Below are positions 20,191 to 28,700 of a stretch of DNA of 36,103 bases, in pieces. The notes under the pieces were generated by a model. That model had not been told where the DNA came from. It saw only the letters and a program-made list of their open reading frames with translations, and did not search any database. A program made the position numbers and the translations under genes. Position 1 is the first letter of the stretch. Every line of letters starts with the position of its first letter. This stretch comes from a virus. The DNA is taken from the IMG/VR virus record IMGVR_UViG_3300045999_001935, positions 1 through 36,103 of that record; one strand, written 5' to 3'.

Positions 20191-22371
20191 ATGAGCCTGC
20201 ATACATTAGCTAATCATCTTCAAAGCGCCGGCAGAAATGGCGACTCCATGCTGGTTCACATGACGCCTGGAGAGGTTGGCGGCTTACAAGCCTTGGCCAT
20301 GGCGAACGGTGGCAGCCTAACAATCAACCCAAAAACTGGTTTGCCGGAAGCCTTTTTCCTAGCTGCCCTGCTGCCAACAATTGCAGGTATGGGATTAAAA
20401 GCTGCTGGGATGTCAGCCTTGGGAGCGGCCTTGACTGTAGGCGCGGCTGGCACACTAACATCGGGCAGCCTTAGAAAAGGCTTGATGGCAGGGCTTGGCG
20501 CATTTGGTGGCGCTAACTTTGGGGGAGCGTTAGCGGCTAAAGGTGCAGTAGCGGCAGCGCCTACTGCGGCAGGCACCGCAATCAATCAAATGCAATCAGG
20601 CATTTTGTCATCGCCAATGCTTACCCAGGGTACTAATCTGGCAGCTGCTCCAGCGCAGGCAGCATCTACGGCAGCGGCGGCGGGCGGGAATGCTTTGTTG
20701 CCTGCTGGTGCGGGGCAAATGAATTTAGCATCTGGTGTGGGTAGCCCGCTAACAGTGCCTGTCTCTCAGCCAACATTTAGTTCTGAGTTGGGTGCTATGG
20801 GGCGTGGGTTTAAGAAAATTGTTTCCGATCCTAAAGAGCTTGGAGACTTTGTAAAAGAAAACCCATTTGAATCAATGTCCGTATTAAGTGCGCTGTCCCA
20901 AAGCACGCGCAGAAGATCATCTGGTCCTGAAGATGAAGATGTAAAACCACTGGAGAAGTATCGTTATGTGTATGACTCGCGGCCAATAGGTGTAGCGGCA
21001 TCCCGGTCTTCCGAGCGCGATTACTTCCCGAACGCAAGATATGAACCGACAGGTGAGTACTACGCTGGCGGCGGGTTGGCAGCGCTGGCAAACGGCGGTA
21101 CGGTTGAGGACATGTCCCGCATGAATGTTGTCGGGGCTAATACTGGGTATCCGATGGCTAACCAAATGTCATCTACGTATGCAACCCCAGCAGAACGTCC
21201 AATCTCAGAAAACATCATCCACCCGCAAGGCGATGCAAATATTGATCCGTACACGGGCGAACAGAAGTTTGCTGACGGTGGGTATACACGCTACACCGGC
21301 GACGACTTTTATGGTGAGTATGACCCAAAGACAGACGATTATTACTACGTGCCGGGAACGAGAGCAGGGTCTGGCTATTTCATGGCTCGTGACAGCGGAC
21401 AGGGCGGCGGTTCTGGTAGTGGTAATTGGGGCCTGCCTGGTTACGAAATGGCTAAAGGCAGTGAACAGGGTGGCGCAGGTGGTGTAGGTGGCTCAGGGAA
21501 ATCTGGCTCATCAGCAGGGTTCTTTGATCCAAGTTATTACAACCCAAAAACCGGAATGTATGGCGAGGAGAAGCCAGCTGGCCCAAAACCGTTGTCAACT
21601 AAAGCGGTAGATCAGACGCGAGAGACGCTCAACCCAATGTATCAAAAATACTTTGGGCGGGATATTGATGAAGCAGGTCTTGCAACGTATACGGCCAAAC
21701 CTTTCTCAGAAGCTAATCTAGATACTATTTTTAAAAACGCTCCTGAATATCAAACGGCTGAACCTTTGCGAGCTGCGAAAGCACAAGAGTTGGCTGCCAA
21801 AGAACGTGAAGCAAATCTTGCATCAGCAGAGCAAGTTTCAGATGCTTACCAACGTGTGATGGGCCGCGCCCCAGATCTTGGTGGGCTTGAGTACTACGCA
21901 AAAACAAACCGCATGACTCCAGAGGAAGTTGAGAAGTCGCTGCGCGGGTCTGATGAATATTTTAAGAACTTGGCAAAACCGTTTGTCCCAGCAATCACGT
22001 ATGGTGACAAGGGCATGGCTTCAATAGAAGGCGCTCCAAAATATGATCCGTCACAGTATGGGTTTGCGATGGGCGGCGGCGTGTCTGACTTGGGCGCATA
22101 TTCTGACGGCGGCAGACTACTGAAAGGACCGGGAGATGGAGTATCTGATTCTATCCCTGCTGTCATTGGCCAGCGTCAGCCTGCTCGTCTTGCTGATGGT
22201 GAGTTTGTAATCCCAGCCCGTATCGTGTCTGAGCTTGGCAACGGATCTACAGATGCCGGCGCTCGCAAGTTGTACGCGATGATGAACAGAATCCAGAGCG
22301 CACGTAAGAAGTCTGTAGGCAAAGGCAAGGTTGCAGCAAACACTAAGTCTGAGAAATACTTGCCCGCATGA
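20191..22371 (+). CDS. Virion/ejection protein with two DUF4214-like repeats and GG motifs
   Basis: 726 residues. Residues 20-50 read HMTPGEVGGLQALAMANGG. Residues 51-125 are hydrophobic and Gly/Ala-rich (FFLAALLPTIAGMGLKAAG and similar), able to insert in membranes. The middle carries GGG/NGG/DGG motifs (YAGGGLAALANGG, KFADGGYTR). Residues about 480-530 and 550-595 look like DUF4214 units: YQKYFGRDIDEAGLATY and YQRVMGRAPDLGGLEYY. Residues 645-700 hold GPGDGVSDSIPAVIG and RLADGEFVIPARIVSELG. The last two blocks are familiar to me from viral metagenome proteins. It stands first in a block of ejection-type proteins; a membrane-crossing or internal virion role is inferred. Confidence 0.6.
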   Translation: MSLHTLANHLQSAGRNGDSMLVHMTPGEVGGLQALAMANGGSLTINPKTGLPEAFFLAALLPTIAGMGLKAAGMSALGAALTVGAAGTLTSGSLRKGLMAGLGAFGGANFGGALAAKGAVAAAPTAAGTAINQMQSGILSSPMLTQGTNLAAAPAQAASTAAAAGGNALLPAGAGQMNLASGVGSPLTVPVSQPTFSSELGAMGRGFKKIVSDPKELGDFVKENPFESMSVLSALSQSTRRRSSGPEDEDVKPLEKYRYVYDSRPIGVAASRSSERDYFPNARYEPTGEYYAGGGLAALANGGTVEDMSRMNVVGANTGYPMANQMSSTYATPAERPISENIIHPQGDANIDPYTGEQKFADGGYTRYTGDDFYGEYDPKTDDYYYVPGTRAGSGYFMARDSGQGGGSGSGNWGLPGYEMAKGSEQGGAGGVGGSGKSGSSAGFFDPSYYNPKTGMYGEEKPAGPKPLSTKAVDQTRETLNPMYQKYFGRDIDEAGLATYTAKPFSEANLDTIFKNAPEYQTAEPLRAAKAQELAAKEREANLASAEQVSDAYQRVMGRAPDLGGLEYYAKTNRMTPEEVEKSLRGSDEYFKNLAKPFVPAITYGDKGMASIEGAPKYDPSQYGFAMGGGVSDLGAYSDGGRLLKGPGDGVSDSIPAVIGQRQPARLADGEFVIPARIVSELGNGSTDAGARKLYAMMNRIQSARKKSVGKGKVAANTKSEKYLPA

Positions 22372-22814
22372 ATACACTAATGAAATTGGAGTGGTTTGGC
22401 GGCAATGAAGACGCATTAGCCTTGTGCTACATGTTTAGGGATTTGCTGCATACGTGGGACGATTTGGTTGATAAGGATAAAGAAGTATCAGAACAAGCCA
22501 TAAATAATGCTTTTTCTATCTGCCTCGTATACATGCCGATGAACAGGTTTTACCAAGCTATCCAGCCCGCGATATTGCCGATGTGGGTTACTGTTGTATC
22601 TGCGTATCAAACTGCAAACAAATTTGAAAAAGACAAAGATGAACATGGTGTAGAGATAGCACATGGTCTTAGATATGCTGCGGGGCATATCATTGCTTAC
22701 GCTATGCACGTATGCGTAGGGCCAGAAAAAGCGGCTGAGTATCTTCCAGAGGCATGGAAACAGATTATGTGTGAACGATATGATGAGTATCGTAAGGAGC
22801 ATTTAAATGTTTAA
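22368..22814 (+). CDS. Helical phage protein of unknown function
   Basis: 148 residues starting in an ATGA overlap and ending eight bases into the next gene. The sequence is helical throughout. MFRDLLHTWDDLVDKDKEVS, NNAFSICLVYMPMNRFYQAI and GLRYAAGHIIAYAMHVCVG are the most distinctive blocks; the HTWDDLVD element recurs in hypothetical proteins of aquatic phages, as I recall. There is no clear membrane span, though residues 108-122 are fairly hydrophobic. The DDLVD acidic motif superficially resembles metal-binding helices, but a matching second motif is missing. Lying between two large ejection-type genes, it may be an assembly factor for them. Function unknown. Confidence 0.6.
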   Translation: MNTLMKLEWFGGNEDALALCYMFRDLLHTWDDLVDKDKEVSEQAINNAFSICLVYMPMNRFYQAIQPAILPMWVTVVSAYQTANKFEKDKDEHGVEIAHGLRYAAGHIIAYAMHVCVGPEKAAEYLPEAWKQIMCERYDEYRKEHLNV

Positions 22815-23925
22815 TTTTCTAAAATTTTTATTTAACCCGTCGTGGTTTTCTTTCTCTGTGCTGCCGGAAAGTGGCGGACAGCCATCCTCGCAGACGGTAT
22901 CTCAACTGAGCTATGGCCCAAAGTTACAGGGATTTGCTGATGAGCTGATGCGCCGAACAGGAGCGCTGGCAAGTCAGCCTTATGAGAAATACCAGTACGA
23001 CCGTATCGCTGGGTTTGACCCTATGCAGCTGCAAGCCCAGCAGGCGGCAGCAAACATGCGAGTGTCCCCTTATATTGGGCAGTCGGGAGGCATAGCTGGC
23101 AACGTTGCCAACCGCGCGATGAACATGAATTACGACCCCACTCGATTCATGGAAGAGCGGGTAAGAACTGGGCAGTTTACAGATCCAGGTATAGCTGGCG
23201 CGTACATGTCGCCATATATGCAAAACGTGGTGGATATTGGTAAGAGAGAAGCTGCACGACAAGATGCTATTGCTGGTGGGCAACGCGCTGCTCAAGCGGT
23301 GGGCGCCGGTGCTTTTGGTGGCTCGCGTCAAGCAATTATGGAAGCGGAAGCTAACCGCAACCTGATGCAGCAGATGGGCGACATCCAAGCCAAAGGATCA
23401 CAGGCTGCGTACGAGCAGGCGGCACAGCAGTTCCAGACAGATCAGGCCCGCAGGTTGCAGGCATCTATGGCCAACCAAGCCAAAAACTTAGAGGCCCAGC
23501 AGCTATCAGAACAGTCACGTCAGTACGGCGCTGATCTTGGGTTGCGTGGATTGCAGACAGCACTACAGGCATCAAACCAGTTAGGGCAGTTGGCTGGCAC
23601 GCAGTTTGGTCAGGCCAAAGATATTATGGGTATGCAAGCCCAGTTTGGCGCAGAAAGACAAGCCCAACAGCAGCGCAAGTACACTCAAGATTACCAAGAC
23701 TTCTTGAATCAAAAAATGCACCCATACCAACAGGCTCAGTTTGCTAATGAGATGTTGCGTGGTATGCCGATGCAATCTATTGAGAAGATGTATCGAGCGG
23801 ATCCGGATGCGGCTGCGCAGATATTTGGTACGTATGCCATGTATCAAGGCGCCAAAAACTCCGGTTACTTTAACCGTGCAAATGGCGGCTTGTTAGATCT
23901 TGGCTTGTACAACATGACAAAGTAA
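22807..23925 (+). CDS. Internal virion/ejection protein, Gln/Ala-rich
   Basis: 372 residues with GGAG at 22796-22799. Residues 1-15 are hydrophobic and aromatic (MFNFLKFLFNPSWFSF). Residues 105-190 hold AYMSPYMQNVVDIGKREAAR, then QAVGAGAFGGSRQAIMEAE and an MGDIQAKGSQAAYEQA helix. Residues 190-300 are long Gln/Ala helices. The end is NRANGGLLDLGLYN. I recognise the MSPY-QNVVD and GAFGGSRQAI motifs from uncharacterised virion-region proteins of aquatic phages. Long Ala/Gln helices next to the giant LPD38-type protein fit the pattern of podoviral ejection proteins (as gp14/gp15 sit beside gp16 in T7). The role is inferred by analogy. Confidence 0.6.
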   Translation: MFNFLKFLFNPSWFSFSVLPESGGQPSSQTVSQLSYGPKLQGFADELMRRTGALASQPYEKYQYDRIAGFDPMQLQAQQAAANMRVSPYIGQSGGIAGNVANRAMNMNYDPTRFMEERVRTGQFTDPGIAGAYMSPYMQNVVDIGKREAARQDAIAGGQRAAQAVGAGAFGGSRQAIMEAEANRNLMQQMGDIQAKGSQAAYEQAAQQFQTDQARRLQASMANQAKNLEAQQLSEQSRQYGADLGLRGLQTALQASNQLGQLAGTQFGQAKDIMGMQAQFGAERQAQQQRKYTQDYQDFLNQKMHPYQQAQFANEMLRGMPMQSIEKMYRADPDAAAQIFGTYAMYQGAKNSGYFNRANGGLLDLGLYNMTK

Positions 23926-23934
23926 GAGGCGGAA

Positions 23935-25719
23935 ATGGCTATCCCAGGCATTCAGGAAATACAGGCGCTGGCAACCAAGTACAGCAAGCCTCAGTTGCAG
24001 AAGATGGCGCAGATGGGTCTAGTAGATCCCACCAAGGCTGTGATGGCCGGGATGATGATTGACCGCATCCAGCAACAGAACATGCAGCCTCCGCAGCAGA
24101 CTGTAGCGGAAGAGGTTATGGGCGGCCCGCCTCCTATGCCTGCTGGCGCTCCTCCTGGCGCTCCTCCCCCAGCCCCACCTGAAGCTGGTGGCGGTATTGC
24201 AGGATTGCCTTCTAATCTTCCTCCGCAGATGGCGGGTGGCGGGATCGTTGCGTTTGCTGACGGCGGGGATACTGATAGCTATGCAGACGGTGGCGTAGTT
24301 GCGATGGCCGGTGGCGGCGACGCTGGAATTACTGGCGTTGTAGATCCAAACTGGGCAAGTGCCAAATCATTCAAGCGCAACTACAGTTCTGATGACAAGT
24401 TTGCCATTCTTGCTGAACAGTTAGCGCAGCTGACAGCAGCAGAACGTCAAGCACAGGGCGTGGACAAGATTCGTATTCAGAAGGATATGGATGAGCTTCG
24501 GGCCACCATGCGCAGCTTGAAAGCAAGCCCAAGAGCGAGAAGCTTGGTAGATGAAATTCCTTTGGCTGCGGCAGGGGCGGCAGAGGCAAGGCCAGCAGCG
24601 TCTAAGGCAGCGGCACCTAGCCGGGCTGGTGGTGATGCGGTGTATTCGCCAGAAGGTGTGCTGCTATATGGCGAGCCGGATACCGTGCCAGCACAACGCA
24701 AGATAGAACCTGGCCAGCCTTACGAGGGCAACCTGTTGCGTGACATTCTTGAGGGCAGGCCGAATGCGCCGTTGCCTGAGATTAAGCGTCCTACACCTGC
24801 GCCTGCTCCGCCGCCGGCTACTGAAGCGCCTCCCAAGGTTGCAGAGAAGCCGGCAGAAAAGCCTGCGGCAAAAGCAGAAATGGGGCCGTCCAAGCCAGAC
24901 ATAATTACTTCGCTGCGTAACATTGGCATCGAAGAGCCAGAAGCACTGTCGCTGGATAGGGCGCTACAAGAACAAGATAAAGCTTACGAAAAGATGGGCG
25001 TGAGCAAAGATTTGTTCTCGCAAATTCGGCAGGATTATGAAAGCAAGCGTGGCAAGTTTAAAGACCGTGCAGACAAAGCTGCTGGCCATGCGTTGATGAT
25101 GTTTGGTGCGGGCTTGATTGGCGCTAGGGAGGGCGAGCTATTCTCAACGGCAAGTAAGTCTGCGCAACAATCTTTGATGATGTACATGGGTACGATGGAT
25201 AAGCTTGCGGAGCAGGATGACAAGCTGGATCAGACCTTGCGCGATCTGACGGTAGCAGAGGATCAGTACAAGCGTACTCGTGCAGACTCTGCGCTAGGCC
25301 GTATACAGAAGCAGCAAGAGAAGATTGATGCTATCCGCTTAGAGAATGCCAAGCTAGAGTTGAATGCGCAAAAAAGCGCAGCGGATTTTGTGCTGAAGGA
25401 AATGGAAATAAGAAATCCACCACAGCTCACTTTAATTAAAAGCATTGCACTAGACAGCGGCAAAACTCCGACTGAGGTCTTCATGATGGCCAACGGTGTC
25501 GCCAAGACTGGTGGTCTGACATTGAATCAGGCGCTAGAAGCTGTGCAACGTAATACACAGTTTATGGGTAAATCACCTAAAGAACAGTTAGAGATGGCGC
25601 AGAGTATGGTTGGCGGTGGTGGCGGCGGGTCATCGTTAACTATTGGTCAAGTGGTTGACGGCTATAAGTACAAGGGCGGCGATCCTAATTCACAAAGCAG
25701 CTGGGAAAAAGCTAAATAA
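23935..25719 (+). CDS. Internal virion/ejection protein with Pro-rich and FADGG segments
   Basis: 594 residues. Residues 1-45 are helical (QEIQALATKYSKPQLQKMAQ, MGLVDPTKAVMAGMMIDRI). Residues 50-95 are Pro/Ala-rich. Residues 98-140 carry MAGGGIVAFADGG, SYADGGVVAMAGGG. Residues 220-320 are a second Pro/Ala linker (PTPAPAPPPATEAPPKVAEK). Residues 360-500 contain a helix-rich part (ADKAAGHALMMFGAGLIGA, TMDKLAEQDDKLDQTLRDL). The KYSKPQLQKMAQMGLVDPTKAV opening (core SKPQLQKMAQMGLVDP) is familiar from aquatic phage virion proteins. The short hydrophobic AGHALMMFGAGLIGA segment might insert in a membrane. It is followed 11 bases later by the giant gene. Ejection role inferred. Confidence 0.6.
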   Translation: MAIPGIQEIQALATKYSKPQLQKMAQMGLVDPTKAVMAGMMIDRIQQQNMQPPQQTVAEEVMGGPPPMPAGAPPGAPPPAPPEAGGGIAGLPSNLPPQMAGGGIVAFADGGDTDSYADGGVVAMAGGGDAGITGVVDPNWASAKSFKRNYSSDDKFAILAEQLAQLTAAERQAQGVDKIRIQKDMDELRATMRSLKASPRARSLVDEIPLAAAGAAEARPAASKAAAPSRAGGDAVYSPEGVLLYGEPDTVPAQRKIEPGQPYEGNLLRDILEGRPNAPLPEIKRPTPAPAPPPATEAPPKVAEKPAEKPAAKAEMGPSKPDIITSLRNIGIEEPEALSLDRALQEQDKAYEKMGVSKDLFSQIRQDYESKRGKFKDRADKAAGHALMMFGAGLIGAREGELFSTASKSAQQSLMMYMGTMDKLAEQDDKLDQTLRDLTVAEDQYKRTRADSALGRIQKQQEKIDAIRLENAKLELNAQKSAADFVLKEMEIRNPPQLTLIKSIALDSGKTPTEVFMMANGVAKTGGLTLNQALEAVQRNTQFMGKSPKEQLEMAQSMVGGGGGGSSLTIGQVVDGYKYKGGDPNSQSSWEKAK

Positions 25720-25730
25720 TTGGAGCGGCT

Positions 25731-28700
25731 ATGCCTCAACCATGGGAAAGAGATTGGTCTGGCAAGACTGGTGGCGCTCCGTGGGAGCGTCAGTGGGATG
25801 TAACTAAACCAGAACCCAGCAAAGAACGCACGTTCGGCGAGGCTGCAACTGACGTTTATGCCGGCCTGAAAGGCGGCGTCGGTTCTCTGCTGCAACTACC
25901 AACACAGCTTGCTGGTGTAGTGGGTGGTGCGTATGAGAAGCCGGGCGAAGAGACTGGCCTATCAGCGATTGGCAAAGAGCTTCGTGAAGAAGCAGAGGCG
26001 ATGAAGTCTCCAGGGCTGAAAGCCCGTGAGGCTAGTCGTGCAGCTAAGATTGCAGAGGCAGAGAAGAAGGGGCAGCTGGATGCCTTCTTTACCGCCTTCT
26101 CAGAGACGATCAGAGATCCTGGTCTGCTGACCAACTTCCTAGCAGAGCAAGCACCACAGCTTATTCCTTCTCTCGGGGCGGCCAGACTGGTTGCTCCGCT
26201 GGCTGGCACGTCGGCTGCGGTCAGAGCGGCAGTAGGTACAGGCGCAGTCCAGCAAGGCGCGGATATCGCGGCTGGCACGTACGAGCAGGTCTATAAAGAA
26301 CTTACAAAGCAGGGCGTATCCGAGACAGAAGCGGCTGGTCAGGCGCTGGGATTGGCACGTCTAAACGGCGTTGGGGCGGTGGGCTTATCTATCTTGGCAC
26401 AGAGACTGCCGGGCGCGCGATCTTTGGAAGAAGCATTTGCCGGCAAGAAGGGTGATCTTGGCCGGATCCTTGGTGGTGTCAAAGGTGCGCTTGGCGAGAG
26501 CGTTAGTGAAGTTGCAGAAGAAACGCCGGCACGATTCCTACAGAACCTTGCGATGGCGCAGGTTGCTCCTGAGACATCTCTGACGGCAGGGCTGGGTGAG
26601 ACTGCTGGCATGGCTGCGGTAGGCGGGGCTGGATTGGGTGGTGCGACAGGTCTGTTACAACGACAAGCCCGTCCGGAAGAAGCGCCTCCGGCAACTAACA
26701 TCCCATCACAATTTGCTGCCACTCCCGAGTCGGAAATGGAGCCATCAGTGGCAACGTTGCCACGGGCGTTGCCAGCACCAGAGCTAGAAACTGAGGGTGC
26801 AGGTGAGCCACCGCTGGCATTGCCTGCGCCTCCCGTCGGAGTTGCTCCACCTGTAGAGCAGGGCGTGTCGCCAGAAGCTGTTGCTTCAGAAGATGCGTTA
26901 CGCGCTCGCGCAGAAGCGCCGCCGATAACAGAAGCCGAGTTTGTTCAAGGCGAACCGTTGCCACGCCCACCAGAGCTTGCAGAGATGGAGCAAGACATGG
27001 AAGCGCTGGGCAAAGAGGTAAAACGCTTGGAGCGCGGCGAACCCGGTAAGAGTCTATGGTCAGCGATCAAAGGCAATCTCACGCCATCTGACTTAAGCGA
27101 ATTAGGGGATAAGAAATTTAGGTCGCTGCGCGCACCCAAGGGAATGAGAGGCGTATCAATCGCTGACCTGACTGCCAGCGGACAGTTAAACGACTGGCTT
27201 CCAGAGCAATATCACGGCTCACCAGATCAGCTTGAGTTTGGCCGTCTAGAAGGCGATGAACTAACCAAAGCCAAGGACGCTGAAGAGTACATCAAGAATC
27301 AACTACGCCAAGGAAATTACTTAACGCATGCAACCAATATGCGGTTGCAGCAGATCGGTGTTGAATTATCAAATATAGAAGAAGCTTACAGGGAGTACGC
27401 AGATGCAGAAACGTTCAACACCCTTGTCCAAGAAGCGATTGATGAGCAAAGAGGACTTTATGAAAGTGTTGCGGGCGCACCCGCCGAAACAGAGGCTGGA
27501 ATTACTGAGCCACCTGCGCGAGTTCTCGAACAAATTCCAGAAGAACAAGTAGAGGAAGAGTACTTCCCGGATCAGGAAGAGGTAAAGCAAAAATCACAGT
27601 CCGGCAAAACAAATCAAATACCTTATGACACCGTATCGCAGAGTGCAGAGGGTCAGCCACTACGCCGCAGTAGCGGCTCATCGGAAATTATTAACTACGC
27701 TGGGCGCATGATAGTTATGCGCAACGTAAACGGTGTGATGGTTCCGTTTTACCTTAGCACTGGCGGCGGCGGCAAGGTAGACGTTCCTGTTGGCAAGTGG
27801 TATCCATTTTTTGGCATCGGTGCTGACGGTTGGATTAATAAAACCACCGGCAAGGAGATGGTTAATTACTATGGAAGCGAGGCATTAAAACAAGCAGCCC
27901 AAGAATTGGACGCTACGATTGGAGATATTCGTAACGATTCGTCTATTCCTAGAGTTCCTGGAAAGGGCCGTCATATTGATTTTATTAATCGAGGCCTAGC
28001 GCCAGCGGAGAGCGAAAGGCCTGACACGCTTGCCAGAGTAAGAGAAAACATAAATCGTATTGTTGATGCCGTAGAAATAAAAGGCTCACTTTCCGAACAA
28101 TCTGGAAAGCTTGAAGAGCGCGAAGCTTTTGTTATCAACAAAGACAAAGAGCATGAGCGCATAGAAAAAGAGCTGACCGGCAAGACCATGCTCGAGGCAG
28201 CGCAGTGGGCGGTGGATAACGCGCCTAATCAGTTTGCTAAAGTGTTTGCGCAGAAGGTGCTGAACCGCTTGAATGGTATGGCCAAGCGCGGCATCAAGCT
28301 GGAGTTCAATGTCTACGGTGGGCAGCGCCGCCGTAAAGATATGTATCGAGCCAGAGGCAGAACGGATTTTGACTTTGGCAAAGCAGGCGAGCAGAAGCTG
28401 GTGTCGATTTCTATCAGCCTAAATGGTGCTGCTGCGCTGGATAATCAGAATGGCTACCCGCCCGGCACACGGTATATCACCGTCCTGCATGAGTTGCTTC
28501 ATGCTGCAACGGTTGGTCAGACACGCATCCTCAAAAGTTCAGATCCGATAGTAAAAGAGCTGCGCGATCTGTTTAACCAAGTTGTTAGCCACTTCAACAC
28601 CGAAGCCCGTGCTGGCCGGCTAACGCCGTTCATGGAAAAGATCTTTGCCCAAGAGATCAACGCGCTGGAATCGCCAGATGAATTGCTGGCTTGGGGTATC

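Noticed and set aside
20165-20193. TTGACA hexamer 20 bases before the 20191 gene, a possible promoter
   Set aside because: The hexamer at the correct 17-base spacing is GTTATG, a poor -10 that overlaps the start codon; other spacings give nothing better.
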